The translations under genes were made by a program, and so were the position numbers. This document shows positions 1 to 7,666 of a stretch of DNA of 35,946 nt, piece after piece (the stretch's first letter is position 1; each line of letters begins with the position of its first letter). The DNA comes from CAXSEF01 sp964236695 (lineage in GTDB: Bacteria > Pseudomonadota > Alphaproteobacteria > Acetobacterales > Acetobacteraceae), in the NCBI GenBank assembly GCA_964236695.1, contig CAXSFU010000034.1, positions 1 to 35,946 on the forward strand, in the 5' to 3' direction. The notes beneath the pieces were generated by a model, which was not told the origin of the DNA, ran no database searches, and saw only the letters and a program-made list of their open reading frames with translations.

Positions 1-53
1 GGCGTTTCTAACAATGTTAGGGCTAAAATCTGACATTTCAGCCTGAGACACTA
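1..53. other. Window-edge stretch with small inverted repeats
   Basis: No gene is visible. The stretch is AT-richer than its surroundings. It holds a short inverted repeat, CTAAC-AAT-GTTAG, near position 8. An imperfect one follows around 20-43 (GGCTAAAAT pairing with ATTTCAGCC, one mismatch). These could be a terminator or operator of a gene to the left, but the context is cut off. Confidence 0.3.
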
Positions 54-176
54 CCCAGGGGCTCTGCCCCTTGACCCCGCCAAAGGCAGGGCCCTTGGAA
101 CCCCTTGCTTAAGCAAGGCCGGTCCAGGGGCGGCTCGCCCCTGGCGGGTCCAGGGCAGAGCCCTGGCCTTGCTTCT
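54..176. repeat. Dispersed palindromic intergenic repeat, copy 1
   Basis: First of about eleven copies in the window. It is two opposed halves: an outer GGGCTCTGCCC-type half with its GGGCAGAGCCC counterpart, inner AAAGGC/CCTTGGAA segments, and a central CTTAAG. It lies just downstream of argB (minus strand) and could fold into a large cruciform or act as a transcription end. Confidence 0.8.
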
Positions 177-179
177 ACT

Positions 180-1082
180 TCAGCTCCGGATCAGCGTCCC
201 CGGCCCCGCCTCGGTGAACAGCTCCAGCAGGCAGGCGTGCGGCACCCGCCCGTCGAGGATGACCGCGCCCCGCGCCCCGCGCTGCACCGCCTCCAGGCAG
301 TTCTCCACCTTGGGGATCATGCCGCCCGAGATCATGCCGCTGGCGATGCCCGCATTGGCGTCGGCGACGGACAGCTCGGCAATCGGCTGGCGGTCGTGGT
401 CGAGCACGCCCGGCACGTCGGTGAGCATCAGCAGCCGGGTGGCCTTGAGCGCGCCGGCGATGAAGCCGGCCACGGTGTCGGCGTTGATGTTGTAGGTCTG
501 GCCGTCGTCGCCCATGCCGATCGGCGCGATCACCGGGATGATGCCGGCGCCGGTGAGCGCGTAGATCACGCCGACGTCGATCTGCACCGGCTCGCCGACG
601 AAGCCGAGGTCGAGCACGCGCTCGATCCGGCTGTCCGGGTCGCGCACGGTGCGGGCCAACTTGCGGGCGCGGATCAGGCCGCCGTCCTTGCCGGAGATGC
701 CGACCGCCATGGCGCCGGCGCGACTGATCAGGCCGGCGACCTGCTTGTTCACCGTGCCGGCGAGGACCATCTCGACGACCTCGACCATGGCGGCGTCGGT
801 GACGCGCAGGCCGTCGACGAAGGTGGACTGGATCGCCAGGCGCTTGAGCATGGCGTTGATCTGCGGGCCGCCGCCGTGGACCACGACCGGGTTGAGCCCC
901 ACCAGCTTGAGCAGCGCGATGTCGGCGCCGAACTGCTCGGCGAGCGCGTGGTCGCCCATGGCGTGGCCGCCGTACTTCACCACGATGGTGGCGCCGGCGT
1001 AGCGGCGCAGGAACGGCAGGGCGTGGGCGAGGACGGCGGCCTGCTCGGCGGCCACGGCGAGGGCTTCGGGGGAAAGGGACAT
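180..1082 (-). CDS. argB: Acetylglutamate kinase
   Basis: Phosphorylates N-acetyl-L-glutamate, the second step of arginine synthesis in the cytoplasm. The 300-residue product has the family's nucleotide/substrate motifs: VKYGGHAM near residue 38 and VHGGGPQIN near residue 70, followed by the typical amino-acid-kinase core (TDVPGVLD, NINADTVAG, SGGMIPKVE near the C-terminus). The ATG at 1082 is chosen because it begins the conserved alignment and has AAGGAG about 11 bases upstream. An in-frame ATG at 1133 lies in repeat-derived sequence and is unlikely. It is separated from engB upstream by a repeat-filled gap. The downstream location next to engB-yidC is common in this bacterial group. Full length. 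Confidence 0.96.
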   Translation of the reverse strand: MSLSPEALAVAAEQAAVLAHALPFLRRYAGATIVVKYGGHAMGDHALAEQFGADIALLKLVGLNPVVVHGGGPQINAMLKRLAIQSTFVDGLRVTDAAMVEVVEMVLAGTVNKQVAGLISRAGAMAVGISGKDGGLIRARKLARTVRDPDSRIERVLDLGFVGEPVQIDVGVIYALTGAGIIPVIAPIGMGDDGQTYNINADTVAGFIAGALKATRLLMLTDVPGVLDHDRQPIAELSVADANAGIASGMISGGMIPKVENCLEAVQRGARGAVILDGRVPHACLLELFTEAGPGTLIRS

Positions 1083-1109
1083 CCGGCGAGGAACTCCTTC
1101 GGGGCAGGA

Positions 1110-1261
1110 CGCAAGGTTGAGGCTCTGCCTCAAACTCCGCCAGGGGCGAGCCGCCCCTGGACCGGCTTGGGAAAGGGAAGGGCTGGGGTGCCGCCGGCCC
1201 TGTCGGGGTTTCCGAAGGCCCGGCCTTTGGCGGGGTCCAGGGGCGAGCCGCCCCTGGCCTT
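1110..1261. repeat. Dispersed palindromic intergenic repeat, copy 2
   Basis: Fills the gap between engB and argB. It shares the CTCTGCCTCAAACTCCGCC type of half with copies 4 and 8, and the GGGGTCCAGGGGC half with copies 1 and 3. Its right edge touches the engB stop codon. Confidence 0.75.
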
Positions 1262-2255
1262 ACTGCTGCTTCGGCAGCGCCAGCGTGGCCAGGGCAGCGC
1301 GCAGCTCGGGAATGCCGGCGCCGGTGGTGCTGCTGGTGGCGATGATGTCCGGGTAGGCGGCGGCGTGCTCGCGTACGTAGCCGCGGACGAGGGCGAGCTT
1401 GCGGGCCAGCGCCGCGGGCCTGGTGCCGTCGGTCTTGGTGAGCACGATCTGGAAGGTGACGGCGGACAGGTCGAGCAGCTCCATGACCGCCTCGTCGGAG
1501 CCCTTCATCTCGATTCGGCTGTCGAGCAGCAGGACGACGCGCTGCAGCGTGGGGCGGCCACGCAGGAAATCGAGCATGAGCCCCTGCCAGTCGCGCTTCA
1601 CCTCCTTGGCGGCCTGGGCGTAGCCGTAGCCGGGCATGTCGACGAGGGTGAGGCGCTCGCCGAGGTCGAAGAAGTTGAGCTGCCGGGTGCGGCCGGGCTG
1701 GTTGGAGGCGCGCGCGAGGCCGTGGTGGTTGGCCAGCGCGTTGATCAGGGAGGACTTGCCGACGTTGGAGCGGCCGGCGAAGGCGATCTCGGGGCCGCGC
1801 GGCTCGGGGAGCTGGTCGGAGCGCTGGGCCGCGTAGAAGAACCGGCAGGGGGCGGCGAACAGCACGCGGCCGACCTCGACCTGCTCGGCGCCGGGGCCGT
1901 CCTGGTGGCCGAGGGGGGGCTCGTGGGCGGGCGCGTCCGCATCGGGGCCGTCGTCCGCGGGATCGTCCGGGGCGTCGTCCCAGTCGTCGGCGTCGGCCTC
2001 GGACAGCTCCGGCAGGCCGGCGAAGGGGGCGGGCAGGGGGACGGCGGCGTGGGCCTGCGCGGAGGGCACGTCGGACGGCGTGGCGGCCATCCGGCGCCGC
2101 GGCGGGTCGGCGGCATCTGCCGGGATGCGGGGCGGGGCGTCGCCGGCGGTCGGCCGCGCACGGGCCTTCGCGGCAGGCCGTGCCGCCGCCGGGTTGCCGG
2201 GGGCCGCGCCCGGCCTAGCGGTGCCGGGGCGCCAGGGGCGGCGGCCCGGCGCCAT
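1260..2255 (-). CDS. engB: Ribosome-biogenesis GTPase EngB/YihA with long N-terminal extension
   Basis: GTPase needed for large-subunit ribosome assembly. The GTPase core covers roughly the last 200 residues: the P-loop FAGRSNVGKSSLIN, switch region TRQLNFFDLG, the DMPGYGYAQA G3 segment, the TKTD G4 motif and a TSSTTG G5-like motif. The family is usually about 200-220 residues. From the ATG at 2255, which overlaps the yidC stop as TGATG, the product would be 331 residues. The extra N-terminus is Pro/Ala/Arg-rich and then strongly acidic (DADDWDDAPDDPADDG). An internal ATG at 2090 would give 276 residues. I prefer 2255 for its translational coupling, but the start is uncertain. Last gene of the rpmH-to-engB block. 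Confidence 0.9.
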   Translation of the reverse strand: MAPGRRPWRPGTARPGAAPGNPAAARPAAKARARPTAGDAPPRIPADAADPPRRRMAATPSDVPSAQAHAAVPLPAPFAGLPELSEADADDWDDAPDDPADDGPDADAPAHEPPLGHQDGPGAEQVEVGRVLFAAPCRFFYAAQRSDQLPEPRGPEIAFAGRSNVGKSSLINALANHHGLARASNQPGRTRQLNFFDLGERLTLVDMPGYGYAQAAKEVKRDWQGLMLDFLRGRPTLQRVVLLLDSRIEMKGSDEAVMELLDLSAVTFQIVLTKTDGTRPAALARKLALVRGYVREHAAAYPDIIATSSTTGAGIPELRAALATLALPKQQ

Positions 2256-4027
2256 CAGGTGCGGGCCACCTGGCCGGTGCGGCTGCCGCGCAGGCGGGTC
2301 TGGCGCATGATGAACCACTGCTGCAGGCAGGTGAGCGTGTTGTTCCAGCTCCAGTAGATCACCAGGCCTGCGGGAAAGCGGCCCATCATGAACATGAAGA
2401 TCAGCGGCATGAAGCGGAACAGCTTGGCCTGCATCGGGTCGGGCGGCGGCGGGTTGAGCTGCTGCTGGGCATACATCGTGGCACCCATGATCAGCGTCCA
2501 GGCGGACAGGTGCAGGGCCGGTGCGATCAGCGTGGGGTCCCAGGGGATCAGGCCGAAGGCGTTGAACAGGTTGGTGGGGTCCTGCGCCGACAGGTCGTGG
2601 ATCCAGCCGAAGAACGGCGCGTGGCGCATCTCGATGGTGACGAAGATGTCCTTGTAAAGGCAGAAGAACACCGGCACCTGCAGCAGCATCGGCAGGCAGC
2701 CCGACGCCGGGTTGACCTTCTCTGCCTTGTAGACCGCCATCATCTCCTGCTGGATCTTGGCGGGGTCGTCCTTGTAGCGCTCGCGGAGCGCGGCGACCTT
2801 GGGGGCGAGCAGCTTCATCTTGCTCATCGAGCGGTAAGAGTAGGAGGCGAGCGGGAAGAACAGCGCCTTGACGCCGACCGTGAACGCCATGATCGCCAGG
2901 CCGAAGTTGCCGAGCACGTGGTTGAGCCAGTCCAGCGCGTAGAAGATCGGCTTGGTCAGGAAGTAGAACCAGCCGAAGTCCACCGCCTTGTCGAAGCTCG
3001 GGATGCCGTATTGCGCCTCGTAGTGGTCGAGCAGGGTGACGACCTTGGCGCCGGCGAACAGGTGCGAGGCGTAGGTCGAGTCGGCGCCGGCGGCGGCGAC
3101 CACCGGGTCCGCGGTGACGAAGTCGACCTGATAGCGGTCGTGGCCGCCGTCGAGCAGGTGGCGGTACGAGGCGGAGGTCTGCGCCTTCTGGTCGGGCACC
3201 AGGGCGGTGAGCCAGTACTTGTCGGTGATGCCGGCCCAGCCGCCGGTGGTGGCCTCGCTGAACGCCACGCCGCCCGGCTTGCCGACGGCGGCCTTCTTGG
3301 AGGCGTCGTACTTCAGCTCGTGCAGGCGGTCGCCGAGCACGCCGACGAACCCCTCGTGCAGGATGTAGTAGCCGGCGGTCTGCGGCGTGTAGTCGCGCCG
3401 GATGCGCGACCAGGGGAACAGGGCGACGGGCGCGCCGGTAGCGTTGTGCACGCCCTGGGTGATGGTGAACATGTAGTCCGCGTCCACCGCGAGGCCGACG
3501 GTGAAGGTCAGGCCGGCGCCGTTGTCCCAGGTGAGCGTGACCGGGTGGTCGGGGGTCAGGTCGCCGCCTGAGGAGGTCCACAGCGTCGTGTCGGGGTCGG
3601 GCAGGGCGGGCGTGGCGGTGCCCGGCGCGGAGGCGGGCGCGGTCCAGCCGAACTGCACGTAGGAGGGCTGCGGGTCGGCGCGCGGCTCCAGGAGCTGCAC
3701 CAGCGGCGAGTCCTTGGAGACGGTGTCGTGGTAGTCGCGCAGCACCAGCTCGTCGAGGCGGGCGCCGCGCAGGTTCAGGCTGCCCTGGACGCGGGTGGCG
3801 TCGATCTGCAGCCGCGGTCCCTCCGGCTCAGGCACAGTGACCGGCTGGTTGCCGGGGTCGGACGGGTTGGCGGTGGGGCGCGGGCTGTCGCCGGACGGGG
3901 TGTCCTTGCTGGCGAGCCGGGCGGCATGCTGCTGCTCGGCGACGTTGCTGTGCGGCAGCAGGTACTGGAAGCCGAGCAGGATCGCGAGGGAGATCGCGAT
4001 CGCCAGGATCAGTCGGTTCTGGTCCAT
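2255..4027 (-). CDS. yidC: Membrane protein insertase YidC
   Basis: Inserts and folds inner-membrane proteins, alone or with SecYEG. The 590-residue product begins MDQNRLILAIAISL, the usual first transmembrane segment. A Ser/Pro linker and a large periplasmic beta-rich domain (about residues 60-350) follow. The conserved C-terminal five-helix core contains KMKLLAPKVAALRE, NPASGCLPMLLQ and WNNTLTCLQQWFIM. The length fits the Gram-negative form. The start at 4027 has AGAGGAG nine bases upstream, and the ATG overlaps the yidD stop by one base (TGATG). Its own stop overlaps the engB start in the same way. Confidence 0.97.
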   Translation of the reverse strand: MDQNRLILAIAISLAILLGFQYLLPHSNVAEQQHAARLASKDTPSGDSPRPTANPSDPGNQPVTVPEPEGPRLQIDATRVQGSLNLRGARLDELVLRDYHDTVSKDSPLVQLLEPRADPQPSYVQFGWTAPASAPGTATPALPDPDTTLWTSSGGDLTPDHPVTLTWDNGAGLTFTVGLAVDADYMFTITQGVHNATGAPVALFPWSRIRRDYTPQTAGYYILHEGFVGVLGDRLHELKYDASKKAAVGKPGGVAFSEATTGGWAGITDKYWLTALVPDQKAQTSASYRHLLDGGHDRYQVDFVTADPVVAAAGADSTYASHLFAGAKVVTLLDHYEAQYGIPSFDKAVDFGWFYFLTKPIFYALDWLNHVLGNFGLAIMAFTVGVKALFFPLASYSYRSMSKMKLLAPKVAALRERYKDDPAKIQQEMMAVYKAEKVNPASGCLPMLLQVPVFFCLYKDIFVTIEMRHAPFFGWIHDLSAQDPTNLFNAFGLIPWDPTLIAPALHLSAWTLIMGATMYAQQQLNPPPPDPMQAKLFRFMPLIFMFMMGRFPAGLVIYWSWNNTLTCLQQWFIMRQTRLRGSRTGQVART

Positions 4028-4332
4028 CAGACCGGGCTCCTCTGGAGCGATGGGGGCGGGGCGTCGCGGGACGGAGGCGGGGCGTCCCGGCTCCCGCGTT
4101 GCCCGCACCGGCACGGCGGCACCGGGTCGTATCCGCCGTCGCAGAACGGATTGCAGCGCAGCACCCGACGCGCCGCGAGTAGGCTGCCGCGCCCGGCGCC
4201 GTGCGTGCGCACCGCCTGCACGGCGTAGTCGCTGCACCCCGGCTCGAAGCGGCAGCTTCCGGGGATCAGCGGGCGGATGGTCCACTGGTAGCAGCGCAGC
4301 GCCGCGGTGAGCAGCAGGGCGGGCGGGGTCAC
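4027..4332 (-). CDS. yidD: Membrane protein insertion efficiency factor YidD
   Basis: Small (101-residue) inner-membrane-associated protein thought to help YidC-dependent insertion. Diagnostic features are RCYQWTIRPLIPGSCRF, the cysteine motif EPGCSDYAVQA and the CNPFCDGGYDPVP tail, followed by a short low-complexity end. It starts at a GTG (4332) that overlaps the rnpA stop as GTGA, which argues for translational coupling. The classical order rnpA-yidD-yidC is kept. Confidence 0.93.
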   Translation of the reverse strand: MTPPALLLTAALRCYQWTIRPLIPGSCRFEPGCSDYAVQAVRTHGAGRGSLLAARRVLRCNPFCDGGYDPVPPCRCGQRGSRDAPPPSRDAPPPSLQRSPV

Positions 4333-4781
4333 GTGGGCGCGTCCGGCAGGAGGACGCCGGCCTTGGCCAGCGCGCGGCCGAGGTCGTCGACGAGCTGGGC
4401 GAACGGGCGGCCGCGGGTGGCGTCGCGCCCGATCAGCACGAGGTCGACGCCGGGCAGCGCGTGACCCGAAAGCAGCAGGCGGGCGGCCTCGCGCAGGCGG
4501 CGGCGGGTGCGGTTGCGGACCACGGCGTTGCCGACCTTCTTCGTCACCGTGTAGCCCACACGCAGCGGATCGGCGTCGTCGCGGACAAAGGCCTGCAGCA
4601 CCAGGCCGTGCACCGCCGCCTTGCGGCCACGGGCGGCGGCGCGCAGGAACTCGGCACGGACCTTCAGGCGCGGCGGGGGAGGGCCGGTCCTGGGATGGCG
4701 CCCGGCTCCGGAATGCCCAACCGCCGGATTGCCGGGCGCCGTGCCTTCCGGCCGGGGAGGCTCTGGGCGGGGCGGCGCCAT
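4329..4781 (-). CDS. rnpA: Ribonuclease P protein component
   Basis: Protein subunit of RNase P, which trims the 5' end of tRNA precursors. The core is recognisable: FLRAAARGRKAAVHG near the start of the domain, RVGYTVTKKVGNAVVRNR and the RNR-type signature NRTRRRLREAARLLL, then DLVLIGRD. From the ATG at 4781 it would be 150 residues, with about 38 Pro/Gly-rich residues before the conserved domain. No later standard start codon is available. It lies 29 bases after rpmH and overlaps yidD by four bases. Confidence 0.93.
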   Translation of the reverse strand: MAPPRPEPPRPEGTAPGNPAVGHSGAGRHPRTGPPPPRLKVRAEFLRAAARGRKAAVHGLVLQAFVRDDADPLRVGYTVTKKVGNAVVRNRTRRRLREAARLLLSGHALPGVDLVLIGRDATRGRPFAQLVDDLGRALAKAGVLLPDAPT

Positions 4782-4810
4782 GGCGGGCGCCTGTCCTTGT
4801 CCTGCTGCCG

Positions 4811-4945
4811 TCAGGCCGAAAGGCGCTTGCGGCCCTTGGAGCGCCGGTTGGCCACGACCTTGCGGCCGCCAACGGTTTCCATGCGGGCGCGGAAGCCGTG
4901 GCGGCGCTTGCGGACCAGCTTCGAGGGTTGATACGTGCGCTTCAC
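4811..4945 (-). CDS. rpmH: 50S ribosomal protein L34
   Basis: 44-residue ribosomal protein, exactly the family's usual size: (V/M)KRTYQPSKLVRKRRHGF at the N-terminus, then RKVVANRRSKGRKRLSA. The start is GTG at 4945, read as Met, preceded by GGAG seven bases upstream. A longer in-frame ATG at 5014 would add residues absent from all L34 proteins and is rejected. First gene of the rnpA-yidD-yidC-engB block, with a good promoter upstream at about 5022-5051. Confidence 0.96.
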   Translation of the reverse strand: MKRTYQPSKLVRKRRHGFRARMETVGGRKVVANRRSKGRKRLSA

Positions 4946-5021
4946 GAGCAGTCTCCAGAGAATCGGGGCCGGCCGAACGGCAGCGCGGGAGGGCGCGCCG
5001 GCCGTCCCGTTCAAGGGGCGG

Positions 5022-5051
5022 CTTATAGGGGCCGCGGGCCGCGGGCGTCAA
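5022..5051 (-). promoter_or_regulatory. Likely sigma-70-type promoter of the rpmH operon
   Basis: On the minus strand TTGACG (5051-5046) is followed after 18 bases by TATAAG (5027-5022). Each matches five of six consensus positions, unusual in such GC-rich surroundings. Transcription would start near 5015, about 70 bases before the rpmH GTG. Confidence 0.6.
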
Positions 5052-5071
5052 TGCGCGGCAGTGCCCCGGTT

Positions 5072-5202
5072 CGCAAGGCCAGGGCTCTGCCCTGGACCCG
5101 CCAGGGGCGAGCCGCCCCTGGACCCGGCCTCCCTTAAGGAAGGGGTTCCAAGGGCCCTGCCTTTGGCGGGGTCCAGGGGCAGAGCCCCTGGCCTTCCTTT
5201 CC
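5072..5202. repeat. Dispersed palindromic intergenic repeat, copy 3
   Basis: Near-perfect two-half copy with central CTTAAGGAAGG and both GGGCTCTGCCC and GGGCAGAGCCC outer halves. It lies between the divergent rpmH operon and the TVP38-like gene. The remainder of the 4946-5292 gap holds only the rpmH leader and promoter and the short leader of the next gene. Confidence 0.8.
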
Positions 5203-5292
5203 GGACCCACGGCCGGGCGCCGCCGGCCCGCGGCAGCGCCTCGGCCGTGCCTGTGGCCTTTGCATGTGGCCGCGAGGCGCTAGGATGATGCG

Positions 5293-5997
5293 ATGACCCG
5301 GTTCTGGCCCCTGGCGCTGATTGCGGCCGCGCTGCTGCTGGCCTGGGTGTCGGGGGCCACGGACCTGCTCTCGCTCGCGGGCTTGGCGCGCGAGCGTGCG
5401 GTGCTGGGCGGCCAGGTTGCGGCGCATCCGGTGCTGGCGCCGGTGGCGTTCACGCTCGCCTACGTCGCGGTGGCGGCGCTGGCGCTGCCGGGGGCGTCGG
5501 TGATGACGCTGGCGGGCGGGCTGCTGCTCGGGCCGTGGCTGGGGGCCGCGTGCACCGTGGCGGGGGCGAGCGGCGGGGCGGCGCTGCTGTTCCTGGCGGC
5601 GCGGCGGGCGGCGTCGGGGTGGCTGGCGGCGCGGCCGGGCGGGCGGCTGGCGGGGATGGTGGCGCGGGTGCGGCCCGGGCTGGAGCGCGACGGGTTCGCA
5701 GGCCTGCTGGCGCTGCGTCTGGTGCCAGTGGTGCCGTTCTTCGCGCTGAACCTGGCGCCGGCGCTGGCGGGGATGGGCGTGCGCCCGTTCGTGGCCGCCA
5801 CGGTGCTGGGCATCGCGCCGGCGAGCACGGTGCTGAGCTGGGCGGGGGCGGGGCTGGGGAGCGTGCTGGACCGGGGCGGCACGCCGGCGCTGGGCGCGGT
5901 GCTCGGGCCGCGGGTGCTGCTGCCGCTGGCGGGGCTGGCGGCGCTGGCGCTGGCGCCTGCGGCGTGGCGGAGGGTGGCGCACAGGAAGCAAGGCTGA
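5293..5997 (+). CDS. TVP38/TMEM64 (DedA-like) family membrane protein
   Basis: Integral inner-membrane protein of the VTT/SNARE-associated superfamily, whose members are linked to lipid scrambling or transport. The exact substrate is unknown. The 234-residue protein has an N-terminal helix, then the family signature ALALPGASVMTLAGG with GLLLGPWLG (about residues 60-85). A Gly/Ala-rich re-entrant segment follows, then LRLVPVVPFFALNLAPAL (about residues 138-155) and two C-terminal helices. The ATG at 5293 has AGGA seven bases upstream; two earlier ATGs overlap that site. The last codons run into a dispersed repeat. The downstream flavoprotein is a frequent partner of this family. Confidence 0.85.
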   Translation: MTRFWPLALIAAALLLAWVSGATDLLSLAGLARERAVLGGQVAAHPVLAPVAFTLAYVAVAALALPGASVMTLAGGLLLGPWLGAACTVAGASGGAALLFLAARRAASGWLAARPGGRLAGMVARVRPGLERDGFAGLLALRLVPVVPFFALNLAPALAGMGVRPFVAATVLGIAPASTVLSWAGAGLGSVLDRGGTPALGAVLGPRVLLPLAGLAALALAPAAWRRVAHRKQG

Positions 5998-6113
5998 GGC
6001 TCCGCCTCAAACTCCGCCAAAGGCTGGGCCTCTGGATTGCCTTCTCTTAAGTCAAGGATTTCCAAAGGGCTTGGCCCTTTCGCGGGTCCGGGCAGAGCCC
6101 GGCCTTGCTTTCC
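5986..6113. repeat. Dispersed palindromic intergenic repeat, copy 4
   Basis: Begins inside the last codons of the TVP38-like gene, so the repeat supplies its C-terminal residues and stop. It ends just before the ribosome-binding region of the flavoprotein gene. It carries the CTTAAGTCAAGG centre also seen in copies 6 and 9. Confidence 0.75.
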
Positions 6114-6125
6114 GGGGAGGTGCGC

Positions 6126-7556
6126 ATGCCCGAGTTCGACATCGCGGTGATCGGCGCAGGCTCCGCCGGCCTGTCCGTGGCCAACGCGTCCGCCCGGCTC
6201 GGCCTGCGCACGGTCCTCGCCGAGCGCGCGGAGATGGGCGGCGACTGCCTGAACGTCGGCTGCGTGCCGAGCAAGGCGCTGCTGGCGGCGGGCCGGGCGG
6301 CGCAGTCGGCGCGCGCGGCGGGCCGGTTCGGGGTTGGGCTGGGCGAGCCGGCGATCGACTGGGCCGGGGTGCGGGCGCATGTGCGGCGCGCCATCGGGAC
6401 GATCGCGCCGGTGGACTCGCAGGCGCGCTACGAGGCGCTGGGCTGCACCGTGCTGCGCGGCACGGCGCGGTTCGTGGCGCCGGATGCGCTGGCCGTGGCG
6501 CTGCCGGGCGGCGAGCGGCGGCTGACTGCCGGGCGGATCGTGGTGGCGACGGGCAGCCGGCCGGTGGTGCCCGCGGTGCCGGGGCTGGCGGACGTGCCGT
6601 TCCTGACCAACGAGACCCTGTTCGGGCTGGAAGTGCGGCCGGCGCACCTGGTGGTGCTGGGCGGCGGGTCGATCGGGCTGGAGATGGCCGAGGCGCACGC
6701 GGCGCTGGGCTGCCGGGTCAGCGTGGTGGAGCAGGGGCGGATCGCGGCGCGCGAGGACCCGGCGCTGGCCGAGGTGGTGCGCGCGGCGCTGGAGCGGCTG
6801 GGGGTCGAGGTGATCGAGGGCGTGGGCGTGGCGGCCGCCGAGCGCGACGGGGACGGCGTGGCGCTGGTGCTGGCGGACGGGCGGCGGGTGGCGGGGAGCC
6901 ACCTGCTGGTGGCGGCGGGGCGGCGGGCGTCGCTGGACGGGCTGGCGCTGGATGCGGGCGGGGTGCGGTTCTCCCCGCGCGGCATCGCGGTGGACCGGGC
7001 GCTGCGCTCGGCGAGCAACCGGCGGGTGTATGCGGCGGGCGACGTGGCGGACGTGGCCGGGATCGGGCCGCTGGCCTACACGCACCTGGCCGGGCACCAC
7101 GCGGGGGTGGTGGTGCGCGGCGCGGTGTTCCGCCTGCCGGCGCGGGTGTCGCGCGTGGTGCCGCGGGTGACCTACACCACCCCGGAGCTGGCGCAGGTCG
7201 GGCTGACCGCGGCGGAGGCACGGGCGGCGGGGCACGACGTCGAGGTGCAGCGCTTCGCGATGGCGGAGAACGACCGCGCGGTGTGCGAGGCGGACACGCG
7301 CGGGCTGGCGCTGCTGGTGGTGTCGCGCGGCCGGCTTCTGGGGGCGGGGATCGCGGCGCCGCACGCGGGCGAGTCGATCGGGCTGTGGGCGCTGGCGCTC
7401 GGGCAGCGGGTGTCGCTGTCGGCGCTGGCGGGGATGGTCGTGGCCTATCCGACGCGCGCGGAGGCGGGCAAGCGAGCGGCGGGCAACTTCTACACCCCTC
7501 GGCTGTTCTCCGGGCGGATGCGGCGGCTGGTGCGGCTGCTGGCGCGGCTGCCCTAG
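6126..7556 (+). CDS. FAD-dependent pyridine nucleotide-disulfide oxidoreductase, MerA/Lpd-like
   Basis: Flavoprotein of the lipoamide dehydrogenase/mercuric reductase family, 476 residues. It has the N-terminal dinucleotide fold IAVIGAGSAGLSVAN, the redox-active disulfide GGDCLNVGCVPSKALL, the second NAD(P)H fold VVLGGGSIGLEMAEAHAALG, FAD motif VYAAGDVADV and a C-terminal dimerisation domain. In that domain the dehydrogenase's usual His-Pro-Thr is Tyr-Pro-Thr (AYPTRAEAGKRAAGNF). This is more like MerA-type reductases and argues against a true E3 subunit. No N-terminal heavy-metal domain and no C-terminal Cys pair are present, so mercury reduction is unlikely. The ATG at 6126 is preferred over an upstream ATG inside the repeat. 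It probably works with the upstream TVP38-like protein; the substrate is unknown. Confidence 0.85.
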   Translation: MPEFDIAVIGAGSAGLSVANASARLGLRTVLAERAEMGGDCLNVGCVPSKALLAAGRAAQSARAAGRFGVGLGEPAIDWAGVRAHVRRAIGTIAPVDSQARYEALGCTVLRGTARFVAPDALAVALPGGERRLTAGRIVVATGSRPVVPAVPGLADVPFLTNETLFGLEVRPAHLVVLGGGSIGLEMAEAHAALGCRVSVVEQGRIAAREDPALAEVVRAALERLGVEVIEGVGVAAAERDGDGVALVLADGRRVAGSHLLVAAGRRASLDGLALDAGGVRFSPRGIAVDRALRSASNRRVYAAGDVADVAGIGPLAYTHLAGHHAGVVVRGAVFRLPARVSRVVPRVTYTTPELAQVGLTAAEARAAGHDVEVQRFAMAENDRAVCEADTRGLALLVVSRGRLLGAGIAAPHAGESIGLWALALGQRVSLSALAGMVVAYPTRAEAGKRAAGNFYTPRLFSGRMRRLVRLLARLP

Positions 7557-7666
7557 GCGGGCGCCGCGGGCGGGCCCACTTCGCCCCGCCGTGGTGCACG
7601 TCGGAGCCGGGGCTGGTCCGGGCGGTTCCCGGCGACAGGGCGGTGTGCCGCCGGAAAGGATCCTGC

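Noticed and set aside
54..176. CRISPR array or insertion sequence made of the GGGCTCTGCCC repeats
   Set aside because: Copies are scattered one per gap rather than in an evenly spaced array, and no transposase or Cas gene is present. They fit a dispersed palindromic intergenic element.
105..2357. 750-residue plus-strand open frame across argB and engB
   Set aside because: It has no domain, begins inside a dispersed repeat and is antisense to two well-conserved genes.
5134..7364. Long minus-strand open frames opposite the TVP38-like and flavoprotein genes
   Set aside because: Pro/Arg/Ala-rich shadow translation. The plus strand carries clear TVP38 and flavoprotein motifs.
6126..7556. Mercuric reductase (merA)
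   Set aside because: It lacks the heavy-metal-binding N-terminus and the C-terminal cysteine pair, and no mer genes are nearby.
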